Shown: positions 36,301-44,851, counted from the first letter of the stretch. The stretch is 61,590 nt of DNA from an uncultured Acidobacteriaceae bacterium (GCA_903911925.1 CAIWFH010000202.1:1-61590); one strand, 5' to 3'. Notes: generated by a model from the sequence alone, not told the origin. Numbers and translations are program-made.

Positions 36301-37203
36301 ATGCACAACAGCAGAAGATTCTTCATTCTGGCGGCCTTGGCAGCTATTGCGCTGGCTTCCCCAGCGATAGCCCAGCAACCAGCCCCCGCGTCCACCAAAG
36401 TGATTGGCTTCATGACTGACTTCGATGTCAAAGACGATGCCGTGGGCATCTGCAAGGCGGTAATGAGCGGGATTGCTCCCGATGTGCGCATCATCGATAT
36501 CACCCACCAATCGGAGCCTTATAACATTGCCATGGGCGCTCGATTCCTCGCAGGCACGGCGCCTTACTTTCCCAAGGACGCTGTGTTTGTCGTGGTCATC
36601 GATCCCGGCGTGGGCTCCACGCGCAAGGCCATCATTGCGCGTTCGAAGGTGGGCCAGACCTTTGTGCTGCCTGATAATGGCTTGCTCACACTTGTCCAGG
36701 ACCGCGACGGAATCGTGGAAGCACACGAGATCACCAACCCAGCCTGGATGATCGGCACGGGCATCTCCTCCACCTTTCATGGCCGCGATATTTTTTCGCC
36801 GGCTGGCGCCCACGCGGCACGCGGCGACAACATCTCCCAGGCCGGCCCGGCGCTGGACGTTGCCAAACTCGTACGCCTCGACCTGAAAAACGCGACCATC
36901 GATGAGAAAGGCCTCCACGGCCAGGTCATCGCTACCGACGGGCCTTTCGGCAATCTCGTGCTCAATGTGCCCGCCGAGACCTTCGCGCAGTTGGGTTACA
37001 AGCTCGGCGACATGGTTCCATGCGAACTTGCCGGCAGGAGCTACGTCATTCCCTTTGTCAGGACCTTCAGTGACGTTCCGGTAGGCAGAGAGCTTTTCTA
37101 CATCGATTCACGCGGACGTCTTGGGCTGGGCATCAACCAGCGCTATTTCTCTTCAACCTACAAGGTGGGCGAAGGCGCGGAAATTACGATTCCGCGGAAG
37201 TGA
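36301..37203 (+). CDS. Tat-exported SAM hydrolase (SAM hydroxide adenosyltransferase, DUF62)
   Basis: 300 residues. Family reaction: SAM plus water to adenosine and methionine. Motifs: GFMTDFDVKDDAVGICK, VVVIDPGVGSTRKAII, LPDNGLLT, TFHGRDIFSPAGAHAA and DGPFGNLV; the Asp, Arg and His of the catalytic set are all visible in these. The N-terminus HNSRRFFILAALAAIALASP with an AIAQ cut site is a twin-arginine signal, which is odd because SAM is cytoplasmic. GGAGAG precedes the ATG. It is cotranscribed with the downstream peptidase gene and divergent from the NUP gene. Confidence 0.9.
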   Translation: MHNSRRFFILAALAAIALASPAIAQQPAPASTKVIGFMTDFDVKDDAVGICKAVMSGIAPDVRIIDITHQSEPYNIAMGARFLAGTAPYFPKDAVFVVVIDPGVGSTRKAIIARSKVGQTFVLPDNGLLTLVQDRDGIVEAHEITNPAWMIGTGISSTFHGRDIFSPAGAHAARGDNISQAGPALDVAKLVRLDLKNATIDEKGLHGQVIATDGPFGNLVLNVPAETFAQLGYKLGDMVPCELAGRSYVIPFVRTFSDVPVGRELFYIDSRGRLGLGINQRYFSSTYKVGEGAEITIPRK

Positions 37204-37232
37204 TACAAGCGAGTTCGCTCAGAGGAGCCATT

Positions 37233-38297
37233 ATGAAGTCGATCTTCAGCGTATTTTCCGGAGCCATCATGGTCACCGCCCTCGCAGTTCAGGCTCAGCA
37301 GCCGGCGCATCACTGGTCCATCGTGATGCATGGCGGCGCGGGGGTTATTGCCCGCGCCAACCTCACGCCCGATGCCGAGGCCGCTTATCGCGCATCCCTC
37401 AAGCGGGCCATCGCCGCGGGAGCCAATGTGCTCGACAAGGGCGGCTCGGCTCTCGATGCCGTGGAAGCGACCATCAATATTCTCGAAGACGATCCGCTCT
37501 TCAACGCCGGCCACGGCGCGGCATTCTCAGCCGAAGGCAAAAACGAACTGGACTCTGCGATCATGGACGGCTCAAACCTGAAGGCCGGCGCTGTGGCGGA
37601 TGTCACGCGCACCCGCCACCCCATCAGCCTGGCGCGCGCGGTCATGGAGAAGTCGCCCTACGTGATGATGGTGGGCACCGGAGCCGACGCCTTTGCCGCC
37701 CGCACCGGCCTGGAGCAGGTCGATCCGAGCTACTTCTTTACCGAGGCGCGCTGGCAGTCGCTGGTGAAGCAGTTGCAGAAGGATGGCCGCCCCGTTCCGC
37801 CGCGCCCTGCCGGAGCGCCGCCTCCGGGACCGTACATTCCCGTGGCCCAACTGGATGAATCCGCCGACTCGCACAGTTACGGCACCGTGGGCGTAGTGGC
37901 GCTCGATCGCGCAGGCAACACCGCCGCGGGCACGTCGACTGGAGGGTTACAGGGCAAGATGCCCGGCCGCGTGGGCGACTCGCCCATCATCGGCGCGGGC
38001 ACCTATGCCTCGAACCAATCCTGCGCCGTCTCAGGCACCGGCACCGGAGAGTACTTTATCCGCCTCGGCGTCGCGCGGGAAGTCTGCAATCTCGTCCAGT
38101 TCAAGGGCATGCCCTTGCAGCAGGCCGCCGACCAGGTCATCCACAAGGAACTCGAAGCTCTGCACGGCGACGGCGGCTTGATTGCCATCATGCCCGACGG
38201 CCAGCGTGCCTGGAGCTTCAACACTCCTGGCATGTTTCGAGCGCGTCAGACTGAAGGCGGGAAACTGGAAATTGGCATTTACAACGACGAGCCGTGA
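37233..38297 (+). CDS. iaaA: Exported isoaspartyl peptidase/L-asparaginase
   Basis: 354 residues from the ATG at 37233, with AGAGGAG upstream; the frame opens at 37200. The Sec signal ends AVQAQQ. An Ntn-hydrolase that removes N-terminal isoaspartate and hydrolyses asparagine. Opening motif MHGGAGVIA, loop FNAGHGAAFSAEGKNELDS, and the autocleavage site HSYGTVGVVALD, where Thr becomes the nucleophile of the beta chain. A Pro-rich linker (PRPAGAPPPGPYIP) precedes the cleavage site. Lies 29 bases after the SAM hydrolase gene, a likely two-gene operon. Confidence 0.93.
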   Translation: MKSIFSVFSGAIMVTALAVQAQQPAHHWSIVMHGGAGVIARANLTPDAEAAYRASLKRAIAAGANVLDKGGSALDAVEATINILEDDPLFNAGHGAAFSAEGKNELDSAIMDGSNLKAGAVADVTRTRHPISLARAVMEKSPYVMMVGTGADAFAARTGLEQVDPSYFFTEARWQSLVKQLQKDGRPVPPRPAGAPPPGPYIPVAQLDESADSHSYGTVGVVALDRAGNTAAGTSTGGLQGKMPGRVGDSPIIGAGTYASNQSCAVSGTGTGEYFIRLGVAREVCNLVQFKGMPLQQAADQVIHKELEALHGDGGLIAIMPDGQRAWSFNTPGMFRARQTEGGKLEIGIYNDEP

Positions 38298-38706
38298 TCG
38301 CCCCTTGGGGGTCCCCCCCTTAAGTGCCGGATTCTTCGCATAAGTTGATTGATTTCAGTTAGATACGGAAGGTATGGCGCGGCAAGTCTATGATTCTGTT
38401 CTTGTTACGCGCAGACTATTGACAGCACAGGGGTTACGCTTGTTCACTCCGGGCGCTCTTTGAGGTTACGGGCCGGGAAGAAAACCATGAGTTGATTCTG
38501 CGCCAAGGGAGGGAATTAATCGGCAAACTGGCGGAGGATTTTTTGTGAGTCCGGGGAACGGCGGTTGCAAGGGTTGCAGGGGTTGCACCCACCGAAGCAG
38601 ACTTGTGCGGATTATGTCCGGATTGGCAACCATCCAGGCACAACCGACTTCCCGAACCCTGGGACGTTTCGGGGAGTTATCCGTGGCCGGGAGAGGTTTG
38701 TGCTTT

Positions 38707-38739
38707 CCCAGGTCCCAAAAGCGGGACCTGGGGCACCCA
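38707..38739 (+). repeat. Dispersed hairpin repeat, copy B
   Basis: Arms CCCAGGTCCC and GGGACCTGGG around AAAAGC, then GCACCCA. Same family and orientation as the copy at 1902-1935. Confidence 0.8.
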
Positions 38740-38803
38740 TTCATTTGTGGTTGATCGGACATGGGCCACATCTTGATTGCGGCATTGCGATCTTTCGCAG
38801 GCA

Positions 38804-38834
38804 GTTAGAAATCCGGGCCAGCTGGCGAGTTGGC
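38804..38834 (+). repeat. 31-base dispersed repeat, copy 1
   Basis: Begins GTTAGAAATCCGGGCCAGC and ends GGCGAGTTGGC. It matches 40418-40448 at 29 of 31 positions, in the same orientation. Both copies are intergenic. Confidence 0.7.
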
Positions 38835-38911
38835 TGGCCCTCCCGTGGCGCAGACGAGAAGAGCGAATGGAAATGCGCGACTGATTCTCACGGTCCCATC
38901 GCTTCTCTCAA

Positions 38912-39784
38912 TCAGCCTTGCTGCTTTGCGATGGCCGCGGTGGCCAGCGATCCGCCGAGGCCCATGGTTTCGACGGCGGAAGAAGGCACAATCACCATCG
39001 AGCCTCTCTCCTTGATGGCCTCGTAAAGCATGTTCATGGCGCGCAGATGCAAAGCGCCTGGATTGTCGTTGTAGACGCGCGATGCTTCGGCGAATTGCTC
39101 AGAGACCTGCACCTCGGCGTGGCCAAGGATCACGCGCGCCTGCCGCTCGCGCTCGGCTTGCGCCTGTTGCGACATGGCGTTCTCCAGCGTTTCCGGAATC
39201 CGCACATCGCGGATCTCGACCGATTGAACGGTGATGCCCCAGGGGTTTGTCTTTTCGTCGAGAATGCGCTGCAACTCGTGGCCCATCATTTCGCGTTCGG
39301 TGATCATCTGCGCCAGTTCGTGGCGGCCGATGGACTCGCGCAGCGCCGTTTGCGCGCTCATGTTGATGGCCTCGACAAAGTTCTCGACCTCGAGAATCGA
39401 CTTCTCCGCGTTCCACACCAGCCAGAAGACGATGGCGTCCACGTTGACCGGAACGGTGTCACGGGTGAGCGTGGACTCAGCGGTGACGCTATGCACGCGG
39501 ACGCGCTGGTCGATGTATGTGCTGATGGTTTCAAAGACCGGGATCACGTGAAAGATGCCGGGGCCACGCAGTCCCACGTATTTGCCCAGGCGCAGCAGAG
39601 CCACCTTTTCCCACTGTTGAACCACCTTGATGGCGAAGAGAAGATAGATGCCAACAAGGCCGCCAACAATCAGCGGAGCCCGATGGTTGGTCAATGCACT
39701 TAAACCGGCGCCGGCGCCAACGCAGATCACAAACGCCGTGACTGCGACTCTGTTCAACGGAACACTCTCTGTTTTTGAAATCAT
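38912..39784 (-). CDS. Slipin (stomatin-like SPFH/band 7 protein)
   Basis: 290 residues. A membrane hairpin or two helices (about residues 13-53) precedes the SPFH domain from ALLRLGKYVGLRGPGIFHVIP, with the typical TRDTVPVNVDAIVFWLVWNAEKS and WGITVQSVEIRDVRIPETL. A C-terminal helical region follows. These proteins form oligomeric membrane microdomains. AGGAGG six bases before the ATG lies inside the end of gntR. A partner NfeD protease-like gene, often adjacent, is absent here. Confidence 0.93.
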   Translation of the reverse strand: MISKTESVPLNRVAVTAFVICVGAGAGLSALTNHRAPLIVGGLVGIYLLFAIKVVQQWEKVALLRLGKYVGLRGPGIFHVIPVFETISTYIDQRVRVHSVTAESTLTRDTVPVNVDAIVFWLVWNAEKSILEVENFVEAINMSAQTALRESIGRHELAQMITEREMMGHELQRILDEKTNPWGITVQSVEIRDVRIPETLENAMSQQAQAERERQARVILGHAEVQVSEQFAEASRVYNDNPGALHLRAMNMLYEAIKERGSMVIVPSSAVETMGLGGSLATAAIAKQQG

Positions 39785-39787
39785 CTC

Positions 39788-40201
39788 TTACCTCCTGCGG
39801 TCCTGCTCAGACGCCAGTCCGCGTAACTCTTCGATTAGTTCGTCGACGGTAAATCCCGCAGCTCCGGCGCGCGAAACGCAGTCTGACACAATCTGCGCCA
39901 ACTGCCGCTCGCGCACCGCATCCGTCCGCTTCATCTTCTGTGTGCTGATGAACGTGCCCGTTCCCTGGTGCGTCTCAAGCAAACCGCCCAGTTCGAGTTC
40001 GCGGTAGGCGCGCACCACGGTATTCGGATTGATTGCCAGATCGACTGCAAGCTGCCGAACGGTGGGCAGTTGATCGCCCGCCGTCAACGAGCCGGACGCG
40101 ATGCCGCCGCGCGTCTGGTCGATGATCTGGCGATAGACCGGAACCCCGCTATGGAGGTCCAGTTGGAAACGAAAGCGCGCGTTGGAGGGCCGGGTGCTCA
40201 T
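39788..40201 (-). CDS. GntR family regulator, YtrA subfamily
   Basis: 137 residues. The GntR winged helix is in SGVPVYRQIIDQTRGGIASG to VRAYRELELGGLLETHQGTGTFIS. The short C-terminal domain of about 60 residues marks the YtrA subfamily, which usually represses nearby membrane transport or stress genes. It ends three bases before the slipin start, so it regulates its own operon. No Shine-Dalgarno before the ATG; the TTGACA box at 40236-40241 puts the start of transcription very close to the ATG. Confidence 0.88.
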   Translation of the reverse strand: MSTRPSNARFRFQLDLHSGVPVYRQIIDQTRGGIASGSLTAGDQLPTVRQLAVDLAINPNTVVRAYRELELGGLLETHQGTGTFISTQKMKRTDAVRERQLAQIVSDCVSRAGAAGFTVDELIEELRGLASEQDRRR

Positions 40202-40210
40202 TACGAAATC

Positions 40211-40241
40211 AATGTACTATAGAACTAATACACTATGTCAA
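40211..40241 (-). promoter_or_regulatory. gntR promoter and operator candidate
   Basis: An inverted repeat AATGTA, 12 bases, TACACT (40211-40234) with one mismatch, beside a minus-strand TTGACA (40236-40241) that serves as -35. The -10 is not sharp: TAGTAC (40214-40219) with a 16-base spacer is the best. Fits a YtrA-type autoregulatory site. Confidence 0.55.
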
Positions 40242-40368
40242 GAGAAAAATTTATGATTGGCCGGAAAAACAGCGGCGTCTTAGCGGCGCCCGGCCCGTCA
40301 GCAACGGTGCTTGCGAAAAAAAGAAGCGCCACAATCCCGATGTAGCGCTGGCCTCCCGGCCGGCTGTA

Positions 40369-40390
40369 GCGCGGACGTCCTCGTCCGCGC
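40369..40390. repeat. GC-rich hairpin
   Basis: Nine-bp perfect stem with a TCCT loop, flanked by GTA and TCGACG. Not followed by a U-tract, so a palindromic repeat is more likely than a terminator. Confidence 0.6.
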
Positions 40391-40417
40391 TCGACGAAGC
40401 AGCATTTCCCGCAAGCC

Positions 40418-40448
40418 GTTAGAAATGCGGGCCAGTTGGCGAGTTGGC
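40418..40448 (+). repeat. 31-base dispersed repeat, copy 2
   Basis: Begins GTTAGAAATGCGGGCCAGT and ends GGCGAGTTGGC. Pairs with 38804-38834, in the other spacer that flanks the gntR-slipin operon. Confidence 0.7.
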
Positions 40449-40575
40449 CGCCTGGCGAGTTTAGGGCGAATGTTGGACGCGTGAGCACATAGTTCACGCC
40501 GAATGAGGGCGCGCAGCTTGATCAACCAATAAGTAATTACGGTTTGCCGTTGATCCAAGCGCAAGGAGCAGAAAA

Positions 40576-40941
40576 TCAGGATCGATATGTCTGATCTGCC
40601 TTGTCAGTTTCCCCTTCGCCAAGAACCTTTAGCATCAAAGCGGCTAAGACAACGAACTCAAAGAGTGCTATGGGGATGAGTACAAGGACTGTCCTTACGG
40701 GGAAAATAGGCCGAACAAGAAAGAGGACCAAGGCGTGCAATGCGGGCGTCAAGAGGATACAAATCCAGAACCGACCGCGAGAGAAGTCAGACCAAAAGCC
40801 TGTTATCAAGGGGATAAAGACGAATCCTGTGTAAAGCGCCATTTGTATTGGTACTGCTTGGACTGGCCAGTGGTTGACGGCAAAAGCGCAGAATCCGCCG
40901 AGCGTGCAGCCGACTATCATCCTTAGGCGCTTCTTACTCAT
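40576..40941 (-). CDS. Four-helix membrane protein, unknown
   Basis: 121 residues. Hydrophobic helices near residues 8-26, 36-52, 60-77 and 85-105 (for example MIVGCTLGGFCAFAV, FICILL-like and LVLIPIALFEFVVLAALML). Basic start KKRLR and an acidic end GEGETDKADQ suggest the N-terminus inside. No Shine-Dalgarno is obvious and no family is recognised, but the long helical pattern supports a real gene. Confidence 0.55.
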   Translation of the reverse strand: MSKKRLRMIVGCTLGGFCAFAVNHWPVQAVPIQMALYTGFVFIPLITGFWSDFSRGRFWICILLTPALHALVLFLVRPIFPVRTVLVLIPIALFEFVVLAALMLKVLGEGETDKADQTYRS

Positions 40942-40990
40942 GTCTGTATCATCCAGTCAAGCACCAATCCAGCTGCGCCGATGGCAGCAG

Positions 40991-41022
40991 GTGCCCCAGG
41001 TCTCGATTTTGAGACCTGGGAT
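40991..41022 (-). repeat. Dispersed hairpin repeat, copy C (inverted)
   Basis: Arms CCCAGGTCTC and GAGACCTGGG; read on the minus strand it ends GGGGCAC like copies A and B. It lies between a membrane-protein gene and rubrerythrin. Confidence 0.8.
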
Positions 41023-41067
41023 ACCACAGGGTTCGATCAGCCGCAGTGTTCTTCTATAAATCTCTTT

Positions 41068-41646
41068 CTAGCGTACGATTTCGAACTTCTCCCAGGGGCA
41101 ATTGCACACTGGGCAGCGTTCGTGCTCTTCCTCGGTCTCTGACGTGTAGCCGCATACCGGGCACACGTAGAAATCGCGGGCCGCGCCAATCCACGAGTCT
41201 TTTTTGCCGCCAACCAGCAGCGCAATGGCCTCCCCGTACAACCGGGCGTGGGTTTTTTCGGCTTCAAGAGCCCCGTGGAAGGTGCGAACGGCAGCCGTTA
41301 TGTTGCGTTCCGTTGCCTCGGCAAGGAAGCCCGGATACATGGTGTCGACTTCGTACTGCTCGCCTTCAAGCGCGGCTTTCAGGTTCTCGAGCGTACTCTT
41401 CACTTCAACGGCGTGGATCTCGCACTTGGCTTCGCCGCCCAACTGCTTGATAACGCGGGCATGATTGGTAGCGTGAATCTGCTCGGCGCGCGCGGCGGCG
41501 CGAAACAGGCTGGCGGCGCCGTGCAGTCCATCGGCATCGGCTTTGCCCGCAAAGGCTGTGTATTTGGCGTGTGCATTAGACTCGCCCTCAAAAGCGGCGA
41601 GGAGGTTACTGACTGTGACTTCATTTTCTGCTGCGATAGCTGGCAT
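41068..41646 (-). CDS. Rubrerythrin
   Basis: 192 residues from the ATG at 41646, with GGAGGG upstream. The frame is open far beyond, but that part is antisense to trpB2. A four-helix diiron domain carries ligands in FEGESNAHAKY, RAEQIHA, EGEQYE and LEAEKTHARLY. The rubredoxin-like C-terminus has CPVCGY and CPVCNC (Cys162, 165, 178, 181) for a single iron. Rubrerythrin reduces hydrogen peroxide to water with NAD(P)H-derived electrons. Divergent from trpB2 across about 150 bases. Confidence 0.93.
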   Translation of the reverse strand: MPAIAAENEVTVSNLLAAFEGESNAHAKYTAFAGKADADGLHGAASLFRAAARAEQIHATNHARVIKQLGGEAKCEIHAVEVKSTLENLKAALEGEQYEVDTMYPGFLAEATERNITAAVRTFHGALEAEKTHARLYGEAIALLVGGKKDSWIGAARDFYVCPVCGYTSETEEEHERCPVCNCPWEKFEIVR

Positions 41647-41796
41647 TTGCTGCCCTCCGAATCTTCGCTCAAAGCCTACGGGCGCAAATCGGCCTGCGCT
41701 GTGATGCAGGCTACAGAGCATTGGAGCGGGCCCGATCCCGAACGAATCGGAAGGGCCGTGGTCCTGCCGCGCGGAACCGCTGGTAGAATGTTGGCC

Positions 41797-43155
41797 ATGG
41801 AAACAATCCAATATAACCTCCCGCAGAATCGGATTCCGCAGGCCTGGTACAACATCCAGGCGGATTTGCCCAAGCCCATGGCGCCCCCGCTGCATCCGGG
41901 AACGCATAAACCCCTTGGCCCGGACGACCTGGCCCCGCTGTTTCCCATCAGCCTGATTCTTCAGGAGGTCTCTGCAGAGCGAGAGATCGAAATCCCCGGC
42001 GAAGTGCGGCAGCTTTACGCGCAGTGGCGTCCGTCGCCCCTGTTCCGCGCGCGGCGCCTGGAGAAGGCGCTGGATACGCCGGCGCATATTTACTACAAAT
42101 ATGAAGGCGCAAGCCCGGCCGGTTCGCACAAGCTGAACACCGCCGTGGCGCAGGCCTACTACAACAAGAAAGACGGCACCAAGCATCTCTCCACAGAGAC
42201 CGGCGCCGGACAGTGGGGCTCGTCGCTGGCCATGGCCTGCTCGTTCTTCGGCCTGGACTGCAAGGTCTACATGGTGCGCGTGAGCTACGACCAGAAGCCT
42301 TACCGCCGCGCCCTGATGGAAGCCTTCGGCGCAACTGTCACCGCCAGTCCCAGCATCGAGACCGAATCGGGCCGCGCCATTCTCAACGTTCATCCCGATT
42401 CGAATGGCTCGCTCGGCATCGCCATTTCAGAGGCCGTTGAAGTAGCCGCCAAAGACCCCAACACCAAGTACGCGCTGGGCAGCGTGCTGAACCATGTCCT
42501 GCTGCACCAGACTGTCATCGGCCTGGAGGCGATTGAACAGATGGCCCTGGCCGGCGACGATCCGGACATAATCATCGCTTGCGCCGGCGGCGGTTCAAAC
42601 TTTGCCGGGCTCGCCATGCCTTACCTGGGCCGCAAGCTCAAGGGACAGAGCAAGGCGCGCGTCATTGCCGTGGAACCGGCCGCCTGCCCCAGCCTCACTA
42701 AGGGCAAGTTCACTTACGATTTCGGCGACACGGGCCACCTGACCCCGCTGGTCAAGATGCATACGCTGGGCAGCAGCTTCATGCCCCCGGGAATACATGC
42801 CGGCGGCCTGCGGTATCACGGCATGGCGCCGTTGGTTTCGCACGTAATGGACCTGGGGCTGGCCGAAGCTGCCACCGTGCAGCAACTCGACGCCTTCGCG
42901 GCGGGAATCCAGTTTGCCCGGTCCGAGGGCATTATGCCCGCGCCCGAAGCCAACCACGCCATCGCCGCGGCCATCGGCCAGGCGCTTGAAGCCAAAGCTG
43001 AAGGCCAGCAGCGCACCATCCTCTTCAACCTCAGCGGCCACGGCCACTTCGACATGCAGAGCTACATTGACTACCAGGCCGGCAAGCTGCAGAACTACGA
43101 ATACCCGGCTGAAGAAATTGCCATGGCGCTGGCGGGTCTGCCTTCGGTGGAGTAG
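41797..43155 (+). CDS. trpB2: Tryptophan synthase beta-like protein, TrpB2 type
   Basis: 452 residues from the ATG at 41797 (another in-frame ATG is at 41788). Length and the opening NRIPQAWYNIQADLPKP distinguish TrpB2 from the 400-residue TrpB1. PLP lysine 112 is in GASPAGSHKLNTA; ETGAGQWGSS and CAGGGSNFAG are present. It condenses indole and serine to tryptophan. No trpA is adjacent, which suits the indole-salvage role proposed for TrpB2. Ends at a strong bidirectional terminator. Confidence 0.93.
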   Translation: METIQYNLPQNRIPQAWYNIQADLPKPMAPPLHPGTHKPLGPDDLAPLFPISLILQEVSAEREIEIPGEVRQLYAQWRPSPLFRARRLEKALDTPAHIYYKYEGASPAGSHKLNTAVAQAYYNKKDGTKHLSTETGAGQWGSSLAMACSFFGLDCKVYMVRVSYDQKPYRRALMEAFGATVTASPSIETESGRAILNVHPDSNGSLGIAISEAVEVAAKDPNTKYALGSVLNHVLLHQTVIGLEAIEQMALAGDDPDIIIACAGGGSNFAGLAMPYLGRKLKGQSKARVIAVEPAACPSLTKGKFTYDFGDTGHLTPLVKMHTLGSSFMPPGIHAGGLRYHGMAPLVSHVMDLGLAEAATVQQLDAFAAGIQFARSEGIMPAPEANHAIAAAIGQALEAKAEGQQRTILFNLSGHGHFDMQSYIDYQAGKLQNYEYPAEEIAMALAGLPSVE

Positions 43156-43163
43156 GACTGGCC

Positions 43164-43204
43164 AAAATAAAAGGCCATCCCCGGGGGGGATGGCCTTTTA
43201 TTTT
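43164..43204. terminator. Bidirectional terminator between trpB2 and ctpA
   Basis: A perfect 19-bp stem: the arm AAAATAAAAGGCCATCCCC (43164-43182) pairs with the sequence ending at 43204, around a GGG loop. The A-rich and T-rich ends provide U-tracts for both directions. Confidence 0.95.
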
Positions 43205-43219
43205 GATACCACGACCACT

Positions 43220-44851
43220 CTACCGCAGTGCAGCGCTCCGAGCCTCCGCCTTCTGCGTAAGAACCTTTTGCACGTTGTCTTCCAGCGCCTGGGCCTCGGG
43301 CAGGAAGGTCAGCGCCTTCTGCACCATCGGGTCCCAGTCGGCCAGCGTGCGCAGGCCCTGCAATTGCCCAAACTGGCTGGTCACAATCTTTTCCTTGATG
43401 CTCACCTTCAGCCAATCCATGTTCGTGGTCAGGTCGGCTTCGGTCCAGGGGATGCTCTGAGAGGTCAGGTACTGCCGGAACTCGCTCAGCACCGGTTCGT
43501 CCACCTGGAAGTTCTTGTCCACGCTGCGGTTGGCCAGGTAGTGGGCAGCAAAGTGGAAGAACGCTGACTTGTAGAGGAGCGAGTCCTGGAAGTGATTGCT
43601 CTTGGGGCTCTCGATCTTCTCGTCCGGGGTGATGCCGCCGCCGCCGTAAACCGTGCGGCCCGCGTCGGTCAGCTTGACTTCGCGATTGGTCGCGTCGTTG
43701 GGCGAGGCGCCGGCGTGGTTGTAGTAGTAGTCGTAGAGCGAAACGCCGGAGTAGTTACGCTGGATGAGCCTGCCCGAGGGCGTGTAGTAGTGATAGGTGG
43801 TGAGCGCCAGGCCGGTATTCTCGCTGAGGTTGTAAACCGTCTGCACCAGGCCCTTGCCGAACGTGGTCTCGCCCACGATCAATGCGCGATCATGATCCTG
43901 CAGTGCGCCGGAGACAATCTCCGCGGCCGATGCGGTGTTTTTGTTGACCAGCACGACGATGGGGAAGGTCTTGCCGTCGTTGCCGTGCGTGGCAGAGTAA
44001 TTCTGATCGGGATAAGCGCGTCCGCGTTGGGAGACGATTCCCTGTCCCTTGGCCAGCAGGTGGTCGCAGACTTCCACCGCCTGGCTCAGCAGGCCGCCGG
44101 GGTTGCCGCGCAGGTCGAGCACCAGCCCCTTCAGGTTGCTGAAACCATCAATGGCTTCAATCACTTCCTGCGCCGTAGTCTCCTGGAACTGGGTCAGGTG
44201 CACATAGCCCACGCCGGGCCGAATCTCGTATTTAAGGTCCACTGAGGGATGGGGGATTTCGTCGCGAATAAGGTCAAAATCCAGCGGCTTTGTCTGGCCT
44301 TCGCGAACCACGGTTACCTGAACATGGGTTCCCTTGGGCCCTTTCAGGGCCTTGGCAACCAGGTCGGAGGTCATGCCGTCGGTTGTCTTGCCGTCAACCA
44401 TTGAGATCACGTCGCCCGGCCGAATACCCGCCCGAAAAGAGGGCGTGTTCTCGTAGGGCGTGATCACATAGGTTTTGGCCTTCCCCTCGATGATTTGCTG
44501 CTGGATCACCATGCCGACGCCGTAGTAGCGGCCGTGCTGGTCCTCGCGCATCTTGGCGTAGGCCTTGGGATCGTAAAAATTGGAGTGCGGGTCAAGCACC
44601 CGCAGCATTCCGGGAATCGCCCCGCCGTAGATCGCCGTGTCTGCCTTGTCGCCATTGAGCGGCTCGGCGTAGTTCTGCTCCACCAGCGCATAAACGTTGG
44701 TAAACGACTTCAGGTTGTCTCGCAGCTGGCTCTCGTCTGCCGAGGACTGGGCCCCCACCCTGCGCTGCAGAACGCTGCCCACGGTAGCGCATACGGCGAA
44801 GAAGAGAATGATGGAGAAAGCTGCGCGGCGGGCGCGGGGAGTCATAGGCAA
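43220..44851 (-). CDS. ctpA: C-terminal processing peptidase, S41 family
   Basis: 543 residues from a TTG at 44851, with GGAGG six bases before it; an ATG at 44845 is the alternative, with poorer spacing. A membrane anchor or signal (residues 9-34) exports it. A PDZ domain (residues about 100-190) precedes the protease core with catalytic Ser308 in NTASAAEIVSGAL and Lys333 in TFGKGLVQT. It trims periplasmic protein C-termini. A PDZ domain ahead of the S41 core is as in CtpA. The tail after 430 is extended. Confidence 0.93.
   Translation of the reverse strand: MPMTPRARRAAFSIILFFAVCATVGSVLQRRVGAQSSADESQLRDNLKSFTNVYALVEQNYAEPLNGDKADTAIYGGAIPGMLRVLDPHSNFYDPKAYAKMREDQHGRYYGVGMVIQQQIIEGKAKTYVITPYENTPSFRAGIRPGDVISMVDGKTTDGMTSDLVAKALKGPKGTHVQVTVVREGQTKPLDFDLIRDEIPHPSVDLKYEIRPGVGYVHLTQFQETTAQEVIEAIDGFSNLKGLVLDLRGNPGGLLSQAVEVCDHLLAKGQGIVSQRGRAYPDQNYSATHGNDGKTFPIVVLVNKNTASAAEIVSGALQDHDRALIVGETTFGKGLVQTVYNLSENTGLALTTYHYYTPSGRLIQRNYSGVSLYDYYYNHAGASPNDATNREVKLTDAGRTVYGGGGITPDEKIESPKSNHFQDSLLYKSAFFHFAAHYLANRSVDKNFQVDEPVLSEFRQYLTSQSIPWTEADLTTNMDWLKVSIKEKIVTSQFGQLQGLRTLADWDPMVQKALTFLPEAQALEDNVQKVLTQKAEARSAALR

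Larger units (their letters stand above)
38298..38911. other. 614-base repeat-rich intergenic region
   Basis: No gene supported on either strand. It holds three GGTTGCA units at about ten-base spacing (38562-38587), dispersed hairpin copy B (38707-38739) and one copy of a 31-base repeat (38804-38834). Open frames here are antisense to one another and lack ribosome sites. Confidence 0.7.
40242..40575. other. Intergenic region with hairpin and dispersed repeats
   Basis: No gene supported. It holds a perfect 9-bp hairpin (GCGCGGACG at 40369-40377 with CGTCCGCGC at 40382-40390) and the second copy of the 31-base repeat at 40418-40448. Confidence 0.65.

Noticed and set aside
36210..36503. Upstream extension of the NUP gene
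   Set aside because: It overlaps the SAM hydrolase start, and the Sec signal begins at 36209.
41647..42393. N-terminal extension of rubrerythrin to 441 codons
   Set aside because: The added part is antisense to trpB2 and matches no rubrerythrin N-terminus. The ATG at 41646 has GGAGGG upstream.
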